A DNA stretch of 64,000 nt from Rhodanobacter denitrificans (GCA_003241385.1 QFPO01000005.1:62001-126000); one strand, 5' to 3'. Positions 52,954-61,719 are shown, numbered from the stretch's first letter. Made by a program: numbers and translations. The notes: a model not told the origin generated them from the sequence alone.

Positions 52954-53274
52954 GGGCCGTTAGCTCAGTCGGTTAGAGCAGGGGACTTGGAGGAGCGACC
53001 TAAACGCCTCGGCGCACGGTCGGCTCCGCACGGGTTGCTCGGGATAGGCGCGTCCTGTCCCGCAGTAGAACTTCTCAAATTCGGTGGACGCTAACGCGGC
53101 AGCGCCGCCATGCCAACGCCGAGCGAAGCTCCCGCGAGGGAGAACGTGTAGAGACTCGACGGGAAGGCCGAAAGGCAAGACAGAGTCCAGACCACGAACC
53201 GGAAACGGGCGGCGAAAGCCGAAGTGGTACGCATAATCCCTTGGTCGTAGGTTCGAGCCCTACACGGCCCACCA
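52954..53274 (+). tRNA. tRNA-Ile (CAU, read as AUA after lysidine modification), interrupted by a group I intron
   Basis: Exons are 52954-52987 and 53232-53274. Joined, they form a complete tRNA: a 7-bp acceptor stem (GGGCCGT with ACGGCCC), a D arm GCTC/GAGC, an anticodon stem GGGGA/TCCCT, the seven-base loop CTCATAA with anticodon CAT, a five-base variable loop, a T arm GTAGG/CCTAC around TTCGAGC, discriminator A and an encoded CCA. The sequence follows the pattern of bacterial tRNA-Ile2 (CAU), whose anticodon C is changed to lysidine to read AUA. It is not an initiator or elongator methionine tRNA by its D-arm and anticodon-stem pattern. The intron lies between U33 and C34. Confidence 0.92.
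52988..53231 (+). ncRNA. Group I self-splicing intron in the anticodon loop (IC3-like)
   Basis: A 244-nt intron starting after U33 and ending with G at 53231, the conserved last base. Core elements visible by hand: an 8-bp P2-like hairpin (53041-53048/53054-53061); P3 TTCTC 53072-53076 with GAGAA 53140-53144; and P4 TCGGTG 53081-53086 with CGCCGA 53117-53122. Also visible are P6 with a GCGA loop (53129-53142), P7 GACTC 53153-53157 with GAGTC 53183-53187, P8 GCC-GAAA-GGC (53167-53176), and a P9 domain with two further GAAA-loop hairpins enclosed by ACCAC/GTGGT (53191-53228). The segment AAATTCGG and the P7 region resemble the Azoarcus tRNA-Ile ribozyme. P1 candidate: exon GACT 52984-52987 with GGTT 53033-53036, giving the U-G pair at the splice site. 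No protein is encoded within it. Confidence 0.92.
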
Positions 53275-53435
53275 TCTTCGCCGCGCCGGACCGTCCGCGC
53301 CGGCGCAATGCCCGGCGACGCCGCGCCCGCTGGTCGCCGCCCGAATCGGATGCGTGCGGGTCGCGCGCCTCGGCTGTGAGCGGCGCCGTCGTTCGGCTAG
53401 GCTAGCGTCTCCGTTCCGCGCCGGTCATCGCCATC

Positions 53436-53927
53436 GTGACGCCCGCCTTCACCACGCCGGATCTGTGCGACGCCCATCCCGACCGTATCGAGGTCGCCGA
53501 GCCGCTGTTCCGCAGCTACGGCGGCCGCAGCGCGTTCGCCGGCCGCATCGTCACGGTCGCCTGCTTCGAGGACAACTCCAAGGTCAAGGAGCTCGCCTCG
53601 CGCCCCGGCGAGGGGCAGGTCATGGTCGTCGACGGCGGCGGCTCGATGCGGCGCGCCTTGCTCGGCGATCAGGTCGCGGCGGCCGCGGCCGCCAACGGCT
53701 GGTCGGGCCTGCTGATCCACGGCTGCGTGCGCGACGTCGACGCGCTCGGCCGCCTCGCGCTCGGTGTGCAGGCGCTCGGCAGCCATCCGCTCAAGACCGA
53801 CAAGCGCGGCCTCGGCGACATCGACGTGCCGGTGCGCTTCGCCGGCGTGCGTTTCGTGCCGGGCCACTGGCTCTACGCCGATCTCAACGGCGTCATCGTC
53901 GCCGACGGCGACCTCCTGTCCGACTAG
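53436..53927 (+). CDS. rraA: Regulator of ribonuclease E activity A (RraA)
   Basis: A 163-residue protein of the RraA/aldolase family. FRSYGGRSAFAGRIVTVACFEDN, VDGGGSMRRALLGDQVA and LIHGCVRDVDALG are typical of RraA, which binds RNase E and dampens mRNA decay in E. coli. Some family members are oxaloacetate decarboxylase/aldolases, and the two are hard to tell apart by sequence. Start is GTG. It follows the tRNA gene by 161 bp. Confidence 0.9.
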   Translation: MTPAFTTPDLCDAHPDRIEVAEPLFRSYGGRSAFAGRIVTVACFEDNSKVKELASRPGEGQVMVVDGGGSMRRALLGDQVAAAAAANGWSGLLIHGCVRDVDALGRLALGVQALGSHPLKTDKRGLGDIDVPVRFAGVRFVPGHWLYADLNGVIVADGDLLSD

Positions 53928-54145
53928 CGCGACCGGCCGTGCCGGCCGGCGCCGCACACGCCTCCCGATCACCCTCGAACTCTGCGCGATCCGGTCCTCG
54001 GCCGCGTCGTCCGAGCGCCTGCGCAAACCTCGCGGCCGGCCGCGTCGAGGCCGTACCCGCGAGGCGGGCGCAACACTGCTCCGACGCCTGCATCGCGATC
54101 GCCTAAGTCATTGGCTGAACGTCACGAATCGTCACGGGATTTTCC

Positions 54146-54208
54146 TTGACAGGTCCCAGGGCGCGACATAAGGTGGGATGTAGTGGTGTTTTGTGGTGTT
54201 TTGTGGCC
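54146..54208 (+). promoter_or_regulatory. mraZ promoter and four-repeat MraZ operator
   Basis: A perfect -35 TTGACA at 54146-54151 and a plausible -10 TAAGGT at 54169-54174, 17 bases apart. Starting in the -10 and running downstream are four TGG boxes exactly ten bases apart: TGGGA 54174, TGGTG 54184, TGGTG 54194 and TGGCC 54204, separated by five-base spacers. MraZ binds such TGGG-type direct repeats and represses its own operon. The rest of the 298-bp region from 53928 holds no evident gene. Confidence 0.72.
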
Positions 54209-54225
54209 AGAGCCTCGCGAAAAAC

Positions 54226-54672
54226 ATGTTCCAGGGCGAAACCGCAGTCACGCTCGACGAGAAGGGCCGGGTAGCGATACCCGCAGCTCACCGGGAGGCC
54301 GTCGCTCGCGTCAGCGGCAACCGCCTGGTCGTCACCTACAACCCTTTCGAGCACGGCTGTCTGTGGATCTTCCCCGAAAAGGAATGGGAGCGCGTACGCG
54401 ACGAGGTCAACGCGCTGCCGAGCGTCAAGGCGGTGCATCGCAACCTGCAGATGAAGCTGGTCGGTGCCGCGGCTCACGTCGAGCCGGACGGCAACGGCCG
54501 CGTGCTGTTGCCGGCCAGCCAGCGCGGAGCGGCGGGACTGGAGAAGAAGGCCGTGCTGCTCGGCATGGGCAACAAGTTCGAGTTGTGGAGCGAGCAGGCG
54601 CACCTCGCCAAGATCCGCGAAACGATCGGCGAGGAGCAGATCACGGAGGACATGGAAGACCTGCGCTTGTGA
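54226..54672 (+). CDS. mraZ: Transcriptional regulator MraZ
   Basis: A 148-residue AbrB-like DNA-binding protein with two SpoVT/AbrB-like repeats: FQGETAVTLDEKGRVAIPA and AAHVEPDGNGRVLLPASQR. It regulates the division and cell-wall cluster that starts with itself. The ATG at 54226 matches the family N-terminus (MFQG); the in-frame GTG at 54193 lies within the operator repeats. No clear ribosome site precedes it. It overlaps rsmH by four bases. Confidence 0.95.
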   Translation: MFQGETAVTLDEKGRVAIPAAHREAVARVSGNRLVVTYNPFEHGCLWIFPEKEWERVRDEVNALPSVKAVHRNLQMKLVGAAAHVEPDGNGRVLLPASQRGAAGLEKKAVLLGMGNKFELWSEQAHLAKIRETIGEEQITEDMEDLRL

Positions 54673-55613
54673 CGGATCGGCGAACCGAGACGATGGGCGG
54701 CCCGCAACACCTGCCGGTGATGCTGGCCGAAGCGGTGGAGGGCCTTCGCGTGAAGGCGGACGGGATCTATCTGGACGGCACGTTCGGTCGCGGCGGTCAT
54801 GCGCGCGAGGTGCTCGGCCGGCTCGGGCCGGAAGGTCGCCTGCTGCTGATGGATCGCGACCCGCAGGCGATCGCCGCGGCCACCGATGCGTTCGGCGCCG
54901 ACCCGCGCGTGCGGATCCGGCACGGCAGCTTCGCGGAACTCGCGCAGTGGCCGGAAACGCAAGCGGGCCTGGACGGCGTGCTCTTTGATCTGGGCGTCTC
55001 CTCGCCGCAGCTGGACGATCCGGCGCGCGGCTTCAGCTTCCAGGGCGACGGCCCGCTGGACATGCGGATGGATCCGACGCGCGAACCGAGTGTCGCCACG
55101 TGGCTGGCCGAAGCCGACGAGCGGGCGATCGCCGACGTGCTGTGGCGCTACGGCGAGGAGAAGCTCAGCCGGCGCATCGCACGGGCGATCGTCGCGCGGC
55201 GTGCCGAGGCGCCGCTCGCCACGACCGGCGAGCTGGCGGCCCTGGTGGCGCGGACGATCGGCCATCGCGAACGCGGCAAGCATCCGGCGACGCGGACGTT
55301 CCAGGCGCTGCGCATCCACGTCAACGACGAGATGGGCGCGCTGGAGCGCGGTCTGGAGGCGGCGCTCGAGCGGCTGCTGCCGGGCGGGCGCCTGGCGGTG
55401 ATCAGTTTCCATTCGTTGGAGGATCGGGTGGTCAAGCGCTTCATCCGCGGTGACCGTTCGCAGCCGCAGGTGCGGCGCGGGCTGCCGCCGGTCGAGGCGG
55501 CGCCGTGGGCGCTGGAGCCGGTCGGCAAGGCGCAGTTCGCCGGTGAGGCGGAGCTGGCGGCCAATCCGCGGGCGCGCAGCGCGGTGCTGCGGGTCGCGGA
55601 GAAGCGCCGGTGA
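54669..55613 (+). CDS. rsmH: 16S rRNA (cytosine1402-N4)-methyltransferase RsmH
   Basis: SAM-dependent enzyme that makes N4-methylcytidine 1402 in 16S rRNA. It has 314 residues. Features: HLPVMLAEAVEGL, the SAM-binding YLDGTFGRGGHARE, VLFDLGVSSPQLDDPARGFSF split as usual, and RLAVISFHSLEDRVVKRF. The GTG overlaps the mraZ stop as GTGA, which was preferred to an ATG eight codons later. Second gene of the cluster. Confidence 0.95.
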   Translation: MTDRRTETMGGPQHLPVMLAEAVEGLRVKADGIYLDGTFGRGGHAREVLGRLGPEGRLLLMDRDPQAIAAATDAFGADPRVRIRHGSFAELAQWPETQAGLDGVLFDLGVSSPQLDDPARGFSFQGDGPLDMRMDPTREPSVATWLAEADERAIADVLWRYGEEKLSRRIARAIVARRAEAPLATTGELAALVARTIGHRERGKHPATRTFQALRIHVNDEMGALERGLEAALERLLPGGRLAVISFHSLEDRVVKRFIRGDRSQPQVRRGLPPVEAAPWALEPVGKAQFAGEAELAANPRARSAVLRVAEKRR

Positions 55614-55879
55614 TCGTCCGCATGCTGGTCATGACGCTGCTGTCGGCGGCCGTGGTCGGCAGCGCGATCGGCGTGGTCTACGCGCGGCAGGAGAGCCGGC
55701 AGCGCTTCGTCGAGCTGACCCGGCTGACCAACGAGCGCGACGATCTGAATTTCGAGTTCGGCCGTCTGCAGATCGAGCAGGCGACCTGGACGGAGAACAA
55801 CCGGGTAGAGCAAATCGCCCGCGCGCGGCTCGGCATGGTGTCGCCGACCGCCGCGGAAACGGTCGTCATCAAACGGTGA
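55610..55879 (+). CDS. ftsL: Cell division protein FtsL
   Basis: An 89-residue bitopic membrane protein with one N-terminal membrane helix (about residues 5-23) and a short coiled-coil (FVELTRLTNERDDLNFEFGRLQIEQ split over residues 33-57). It bridges FtsB and FtsQ to the FtsWI synthase. Start is GTG, overlapping the rsmH stop as GTGA. Size and position are standard. Confidence 0.93.
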   Translation: MIVRMLVMTLLSAAVVGSAIGVVYARQESRQRFVELTRLTNERDDLNFEFGRLQIEQATWTENNRVEQIARARLGMVSPTAAETVVIKR

Positions 55880-55996
55880 ACGTACGGTGAGGGGAACGAC
55901 TCCCGCGCAGAACACTCGGCATCGCATCGGGGCCGTCCTCGCGACCGGCCCGTCGCGTCGTGCCGCATCGCGCCGGTGTGCCCCGGGAGCGGCGGC

Positions 55997-57793
55997 ATGA
56001 CCGTGCGCGTGCGACCGCCGAGCCTGCGCAAGCGCATGTCGTTCGTCGTCATGGTGCTGGCGCTGGCGTCGACCGCGCTGATCGTGCGCGCGGTCGATCT
56101 GCAGATCGTCCGCAAGGACTTCTACCAGGGCGAGGGCGACGCGCGGCATCTGCGCGACATCCCGATCCAGGTCTCGCGCGGCACGATCTTCGACCGCAAC
56201 GGCGAGCCGCTGGCGGTGTCCACGCCGGTCGAGGCGATCTGGGCGATCCCGCGCGAGGTGCTCGACAAGGGCCGCGACCGGCTGCCCGACCTGGCGCGTG
56301 CGCTGGACGTCGACGTCGAGTCGCTGACGCAGCGGCTGACCCAGCGGCTCGCTCAGTCGGCCGGACGCGACTTCATGTACTTGAAGCGCCCGGTCGATCC
56401 GGACGTCGCCGAGGAGATCCTCGCGATGCACATCCCCGGCATCGCCAGCGAGCGCGCGTTCCGGCGCTACTACCCGAGCGGCGAGGTGGCCGGCCACGTG
56501 CTCGGCTTCACCAACGTCGACGATCGCGGTCAGGAAGGACTCGAGCTGGCATTCGACGAGTGGCTGGCCGGCAAGCCCGGCGTCAAGCGCGTGATCCGCG
56601 ACCTGCGCGGACAGGTCGTCGAGAACGTCGAGCTGATCCGCGAGGCGCAGCCGGGCCGCGACCTGACGCTGTCGATCGACCGGCGCATCCAGTACCTGGC
56701 CTACCGCGAGCTCAAGAGCGCGATCCTCAACCACAACGCGACTTCCGGCTCGATGGTCGTGCTCGACGTGCGCAACGGCGAGATCCTGGCGATGGTCAAC
56801 CAGCCCTCGTACAACCCCAACGCGCGCGGCGGCGAGGCATCGTACCGGCGCAACCGTGCGCTGACCGACGTGATCGAGCCGGGCTCGACGATGAAGGCCT
56901 TCACGATCGCGGCGGGCCTGGAAAGCGGCAAGTGGCAGCCGCATACGCCGATCGACACCACGCCGGGCACCTATCAGCTCGCCGGCGGCTACACGATCCG
57001 CGACATCCGCAATTACGGCATGCTCGACGTGACCGGGGTCATCACCAAGTCGAGCAACGTCGGCGCGATCAAGATCGCGCTGACCCTGCCCAACGAAGGC
57101 TTCTACGATCTGCTGCGCCGGTTCGGCTTCGGCGACGTCAGCGGCAGCGGCTTCCCGGGCGAGTCGCCGGGCTTCCTGCCGCCGCCGCGCAGCTGGGGCC
57201 CGGTCGAGAAGGCGACGATCTCCTACGGCTACGGCCTCAACGTCACGCCGATGCAGCTGGCGCAGGCCTACGCGGCGCTCGCCAACGGCGGCCGGCTGCG
57301 GCCGCCGACGTTCGTCAAGGGCACGCTCAATCCGGAGGTCGACGTGCTGCCGCCGCAGATCGCGGCCAGCGTGGTGTCGATGCTCGAGACCGTGGTGACG
57401 GTCGGCGGCGGCGGCAAGGCCGGCGTGCCGAACTACCGCGTCGCCGGCAAGACCGGTACCGCGCGCCGCGCGACCGGCGGCAGCTACGACAGCCGCTACG
57501 TCTCGCTGTTCGCCGGCATGGTGCCGGTCACCGAGCCGCGCCTGGTCGGCGTCGTCGTGATCCACGATCCGGGCGGCGGCCGCGGCGGCGCACCGTACTA
57601 CGGCGGCCTGGTGTCGGCGCCGGTGTTCGGCAAGGTCATGACCGAGGCGCTGCGCCTGCTCGACGTGCCGCCCGACAACGTCCAGAACTGGTACACCGGA
57701 TCGCCAGACGGCCGACCCACCCTGGTCCCGCCGCCACCGGTGCCCGACGAAACCTCGGACCTGTCGCGTTACGAGGAGGGCGTGCCGCAATGA
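55997..57793 (+). CDS. ftsI: Peptidoglycan D,D-transpeptidase FtsI (PBP3)
   Basis: Septal transpeptidase of 598 residues. One N-terminal membrane helix (about residues 14-34), a pedestal domain (IQVSRGTIFDRNGEPLA) and the transpeptidase domain. The active-site serine is in EPGSTMKAF (SxxK), the second motif is TKSSNVG (SxN) and the third is AGKTGTARR (KTG). It crosslinks peptides at the septum with FtsW. The ATG at 55997 has GGGAG just before it; 117 bases separate it from ftsL. Confidence 0.96.
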   Translation: MTVRVRPPSLRKRMSFVVMVLALASTALIVRAVDLQIVRKDFYQGEGDARHLRDIPIQVSRGTIFDRNGEPLAVSTPVEAIWAIPREVLDKGRDRLPDLARALDVDVESLTQRLTQRLAQSAGRDFMYLKRPVDPDVAEEILAMHIPGIASERAFRRYYPSGEVAGHVLGFTNVDDRGQEGLELAFDEWLAGKPGVKRVIRDLRGQVVENVELIREAQPGRDLTLSIDRRIQYLAYRELKSAILNHNATSGSMVVLDVRNGEILAMVNQPSYNPNARGGEASYRRNRALTDVIEPGSTMKAFTIAAGLESGKWQPHTPIDTTPGTYQLAGGYTIRDIRNYGMLDVTGVITKSSNVGAIKIALTLPNEGFYDLLRRFGFGDVSGSGFPGESPGFLPPPRSWGPVEKATISYGYGLNVTPMQLAQAYAALANGGRLRPPTFVKGTLNPEVDVLPPQIAASVVSMLETVVTVGGGGKAGVPNYRVAGKTGTARRATGGSYDSRYVSLFAGMVPVTEPRLVGVVVIHDPGGGRGGAPYYGGLVSAPVFGKVMTEALRLLDVPPDNVQNWYTGSPDGRPTLVPPPPVPDETSDLSRYEEGVPQ

Positions 57794-59271
57794 GCCGCGC
57801 ATATCGGGCATCGCTGAAGGACCTGCTCGCCGGCGTCGTCGACGCCGGCGACGTCGTGATCGGCGGCCTCAATCAAGACTCGCGCCGCATCGCGCCGGGC
57901 GAGGCGTTCGTCGCGCTGCGCGGCGCGCGCGCGCACGGCCTGGCGCACGCGCCGCGGGCGCTCGAGCGCGGTGCCGCCGCGATTCTCGCCGAGCTGCCGC
58001 TGCCGTCCGACGCGCCGGCGGTGCCGGCGACGGTGCCGCTGATCGGCATCGAGGATCTGCGTGGCCGGCTCGGCGCGATCGCCGCGCGCTACTACGGCGA
58101 GCCCTCGCAGGCGCTGCGCGTGATCGGCGTGACCGGCACCAACGGCAAGACCTCCACGGTGCAGCTGCTGGCGCAGGCGCTGACCCATCTGGGCCGCCGC
58201 GCCGCGACGATCGGCACGCTCGGCGCGGGCCTGCACGGCGCGATCGAGCCCGGCGAGCACACCACGCCCGACGCGATCGCGGTGCAGCGCCTGCTCGCCG
58301 AGTTCCGCGACGCCGGCGCGACCGACGTCGCGATGGAGGTGTCCTCGCATGCGCTGGTGCAGGGGCGCGTCAACGCGGTGGCGTTCCGCGTCGCCGTGTT
58401 CACGAACCTCACGCGCGACCATCTGGACTACCACGGCGACATGGCCGCCTACGGCGCCGCCAAGGCCGGCCTGTTCCGCTTCCCCGGACTCGCCGCCGCC
58501 GTGCTGAACCTCAACGACGCGTTCGGCGCCGCACTGGCCGCGCAGCTGCCCGAATCGCTGCCGCGCGTCACCTACGGCCTGGACGATCCGCGCGCCGACG
58601 TGCGTGCCGATGCGATCGCGGCCAGCGTCGAAGGGCTCGCGTTCGACCTGCACACGCCGTGGGGCGCCGGGCCGGTGCGCACGCGCCTGCTCGGTGGCTT
58701 CAACGTCGCCAATCTGCTCGCGGTCGTCGCCTGTCTGGGCATCGGCGGTGTCGCGTTCGACGACATCGTCGCGGCGCTGGCCGAGCTCGAGCCGGTGCCG
58801 GGACGCATGAGCCGCCTCGGCGGACACGGCGACGTGCCGCTGCTGGTCGTGGACTATGCGCACACGCCCGATGCGCTCGAGAAGGCGCTGACGACGCTGC
58901 GCGCGCATTGCGCCGGCGAGCTGGTCTGCGTGTTCGGCTGCGGCGGCGAGCGCGACGCCGGCAAGCGGCCGCAGATGGCGGCGATCGCCGAATCGCTGGC
59001 CGACCGCGTCGTGGTCACCGACGACAATCCGCGCGGCGAGGACGGCGATGCCATCGTCGCCGACATCCTCGCCGGCTTCGTCGCGCCCGGACGCGTCACG
59101 GTCCAGCGCGATCGCGCGCGCGCGATCGCCGAGGCGGTGCGCGGCGCGCGCGCGGGCGACGTCGTGCTGATCGCCGGCAAAGGACACGAGCCGTATCAGG
59201 AGATCGGCGGCGTGCGTCATCCGTTCGACGACCGCCATGTCGCGCGGGCCGCTCTGGAGGCGCGCCGATGA
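57790..59271 (+). CDS. murE: UDP-MurNAc-tripeptide synthetase MurE
   Basis: Mur ligase of 493 residues that adds the third residue of the stem peptide. ATP loop GVTGTNGKTSTVQLL, central MEVSSHALVQGRV, and FTNLTRDHLDYHG are typical. The motif TDDNPRGEDGD contains DNPR, which marks meso-diaminopimelate specificity, as expected for a Gram-negative. It overlaps ftsI as ATGA and murF as ATGA. Confidence 0.96.
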   Translation: MSRAYRASLKDLLAGVVDAGDVVIGGLNQDSRRIAPGEAFVALRGARAHGLAHAPRALERGAAAILAELPLPSDAPAVPATVPLIGIEDLRGRLGAIAARYYGEPSQALRVIGVTGTNGKTSTVQLLAQALTHLGRRAATIGTLGAGLHGAIEPGEHTTPDAIAVQRLLAEFRDAGATDVAMEVSSHALVQGRVNAVAFRVAVFTNLTRDHLDYHGDMAAYGAAKAGLFRFPGLAAAVLNLNDAFGAALAAQLPESLPRVTYGLDDPRADVRADAIAASVEGLAFDLHTPWGAGPVRTRLLGGFNVANLLAVVACLGIGGVAFDDIVAALAELEPVPGRMSRLGGHGDVPLLVVDYAHTPDALEKALTTLRAHCAGELVCVFGCGGERDAGKRPQMAAIAESLADRVVVTDDNPRGEDGDAIVADILAGFVAPGRVTVQRDRARAIAEAVRGARAGDVVLIAGKGHEPYQEIGGVRHPFDDRHVARAALEARR

Positions 59272-60647
59272 TCCGCCGATCCCTCGCCTGGATCGCCGCC
59301 GCGACGCAGGGCCGCCTGGTCGGCGCCGACGTCGCGATCGCCGGCGTCGCGACCGACAGCCGGCGCGTTCCGGCCGGCGCGCTGTTCGTCGCGCTGCGCG
59401 GCGAGCGCTTCGATGCGCACGATTTCCTCGTCCAGGCGCGCGAGCACGGCGCCGCGGCGGCCCTGGTCGAGCGTGCGGTCGAGGTCGATCTGCCGCAGGT
59501 CGTCGTCGCCGACACCGCGCGCGCGCTCGGCGAGCTCGCGCGCGCGGTACGGGCCACCAGCGCCGCGCGCGTGGTCGGCATCACTGGTTCCAACGGCAAG
59601 ACCACGGTCAAGACCCTGCTCGCGGCGATCCTCGAGCGGCACGGCCGTACCCACGTCAACGCCGGCAATCTCAACAACGAGATCGGCCTGCCGCTGTCGG
59701 TGCTGGCGATGCCCGAGGATACCGAGTTCGCGGTGTTCGAGATGGGCGCCGGCAAGCCCGGCGACATCGCGTATCTGGTCGACATCGCACGGCCGTCGAT
59801 CGCACTCGTCAACAACGTGGCGCCGGCACACCTGGAGCGGCTCGGCAGCCTGCGCGGCGTCGCCGAGACCAAGGGCGCGATCTACGAAGGCCTGCCGGCC
59901 GACGGTATCGCCGTGATCAATGCCGACGATGCGTTCGCCGGGTACTTCGCCGAGCGCGCCGCCGGACGCCGCGTGCTGCGCTACGGCGTGGATCTGTCGG
60001 CCGACGTCAATGCGCAGCGGATCGGCCAGGGCCGCTTCGAGCTGGTCACGCCGGCCGGCGCGATCGGCGTCGCGCTGCCGCTGCCGGGCCGTCACAACGT
60101 ACTCAACGCGTTGGCGGCCAGCGCGCTCGCACTCGCGCTGGAGGTGCCGCTGGAGACGATCCGCGACGGCCTGGAGGCGGCCCCCGCGGTGCAGGGTCGC
60201 CTGCTGCGGCACCTGCTGCCGGGCGGCGCCGTGCTGATCGACGACAGCTACAACGCCAATCCCGGCTCTTTCGCGGCCGCGATCGCGATTCTGGCGGCCG
60301 AGCACGGCGAGACGATCCTGGTCATGGGCGACATGGGCGAGCTCGGCACCGAGAGCGAGGTGCTGCACGCGCAGACCGGCGCGTTGGCGCGGCGCAGCGG
60401 CGTCGGCCGTCTGCACGCGGTCGGTCCGCGCAGCGCCGCGGCGGTGCAGGCCTTCGGTCCCGGCGCGATGCATCACGCCGATCAGGCCGCCTTGATCGCA
60501 TCGCTGCGCGGCCTGATCGGGCCGGACACCGTGCTGCTGGTCAAGGGTTCGCGATCGTCGGCGATGGATCGCGTCGTGCGCGCCCTGCTCGACGACGGCT
60601 CGTCCGGCGGTGACGCCGCAGCGCAGGAGGCACGCCATGTTGCTTGA
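59268..60647 (+). CDS. murF: UDP-MurNAc-pentapeptide synthetase MurF
   Basis: Mur ligase of 459 residues that adds D-Ala-D-Ala to the tripeptide precursor in the cytoplasm. ATP loop GITGSNGKTTVKTLL; NAGNLNNEIGLPLSVL and FEMGAGKPGDI are MurF features; the C-terminal domain has LIDDSYNANPGSFAAA and MGDMGELG. It ends 11 bases into mraY. Confidence 0.96.
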   Translation: MIRRSLAWIAAATQGRLVGADVAIAGVATDSRRVPAGALFVALRGERFDAHDFLVQAREHGAAAALVERAVEVDLPQVVVADTARALGELARAVRATSAARVVGITGSNGKTTVKTLLAAILERHGRTHVNAGNLNNEIGLPLSVLAMPEDTEFAVFEMGAGKPGDIAYLVDIARPSIALVNNVAPAHLERLGSLRGVAETKGAIYEGLPADGIAVINADDAFAGYFAERAAGRRVLRYGVDLSADVNAQRIGQGRFELVTPAGAIGVALPLPGRHNVLNALAASALALALEVPLETIRDGLEAAPAVQGRLLRHLLPGGAVLIDDSYNANPGSFAAAIAILAAEHGETILVMGDMGELGTESEVLHAQTGALARRSGVGRLHAVGPRSAAAVQAFGPGAMHHADQAALIASLRGLIGPDTVLLVKGSRSSAMDRVVRALLDDGSSGGDAAAQEARHVA

Positions 60648-61719
60648 ACTGGCCAAGCTGCTCGAAGACTGGATCAGCGGCTTCCACGTGTTCCAGTACC
60701 TGACCTTCCGCGCGATCATGAGCGCGCTGACCGCGCTGGCGGTCTCGCTGCTGGTCGGACCGGGCGTGATCCGCAAGCTGGCGCAGATCAAGGCCGGCCA
60801 GGTCATCCGCAGCGACGGCCCGCAGACCCATCTGGTCAAGGCCGGCACGCCGACGATGGGCGGCGGCCTGATCCTGCTCGCGATCAGCGTGTCCACGCTG
60901 CTGTGGATGGATCTTCGCAACCGCTACGTCTGGATCGTGCTGGCGGTGACGCTGGCGTTCGGCGCGATCGGCTTCTACGACGACTACAAGAAGCTCGTAC
61001 TTCGGGACAGCCGCGGCCTGGCCGCGCGCTGGAAGTACTTCTGGCAGTCGGTGTTCGCGCTGGCGGTCGCGCTCGCGCTCTACGTGACCGCGACCACACC
61101 GGCCGAGACCGCGCTGTACCTGCCGCTGTTCAAGCAGGTCGCGGTGCCGCTCGGCCTGCTGTTCGTGCCGCTGGCCTATCTGATGATCGCCGGCTTCTCG
61201 AACGCGGTGAACCTGACCGACGGCCTGGACGGCCTGGCGATCATGCCGGCCGTGCTGGTCGCGACCGCGCTCGGCGCGTTCGCTTATCTGGCCGGCAATG
61301 CGGTGTTCTCGAGCTATCTGCAGATTCCGTCGATTCCCGGTGCCGGCGAGCTGGCGATCTTCTGCGGTGCGCTGGCCGGTGCGGGCCTGGGCTTCCTCTG
61401 GTTCAACGCCTATCCGGCGCAGGTGTTCATGGGCGACGTCGGCGCGCTGGCGATCGGCGCCGCGCTCGGCACGCTGGCGGTGATCGTGCGGCAGGAGATC
61501 GTGCTGCTGGTCATGGGCGGCGTGTTCGTGCTCGAGACCGCCTCGGTGATGATCCAGGTCGCCAGCTTCAAGCTGACCGGCAAGCGCGTGTTCCGCATGG
61601 CGCCGATCCACCATCACTTCGAACTGAAGGGCTGGCCCGAGCCGCGCGTGATCGTGCGCTTCTGGATCATCAGCGTGGTGCTGGTGCTGATCGGTCTGGC
61701 GACGTTGAAGGTGCGCTGA
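60637..61719 (+). CDS. mraY: Phospho-N-acetylmuramoyl-pentapeptide transferase MraY
   Basis: Inner-membrane enzyme of 360 residues and ten helices that makes lipid I from UDP-MurNAc-pentapeptide and undecaprenyl phosphate. Catalytic aspartates are in IGFYDDYKKL and VNLTDGLDGLAI, and the histidine motif is APIHHHFELKG. An AGGAGG site lies in murF just before the ATG. The stop shares one base with the ftsW start. Confidence 0.97.
   Translation: MLLELAKLLEDWISGFHVFQYLTFRAIMSALTALAVSLLVGPGVIRKLAQIKAGQVIRSDGPQTHLVKAGTPTMGGGLILLAISVSTLLWMDLRNRYVWIVLAVTLAFGAIGFYDDYKKLVLRDSRGLAARWKYFWQSVFALAVALALYVTATTPAETALYLPLFKQVAVPLGLLFVPLAYLMIAGFSNAVNLTDGLDGLAIMPAVLVATALGAFAYLAGNAVFSSYLQIPSIPGAGELAIFCGALAGAGLGFLWFNAYPAQVFMGDVGALAIGAALGTLAVIVRQEIVLLVMGGVFVLETASVMIQVASFKLTGKRVFRMAPIHHHFELKGWPEPRVIVRFWIISVVLVLIGLATLKVR

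Noticed and set aside
52960..53178. A leftward 72-codon frame inside the intron, considered as a homing endonuclease remnant
   Set aside because: It is on the opposite strand to the intron, starts with TTG, has no LAGLIDADG, GIY-YIG or HNH motif, and follows the ribozyme stems.
53075..53308. A leftward open frame over the tRNA and intron whose product contains GRVGLEPTTKGL
   Set aside because: It is the antisense reading of a tRNA 3' half and the intron P9 region. GLEPTT-type strings are a well-known false protein that arises this way.
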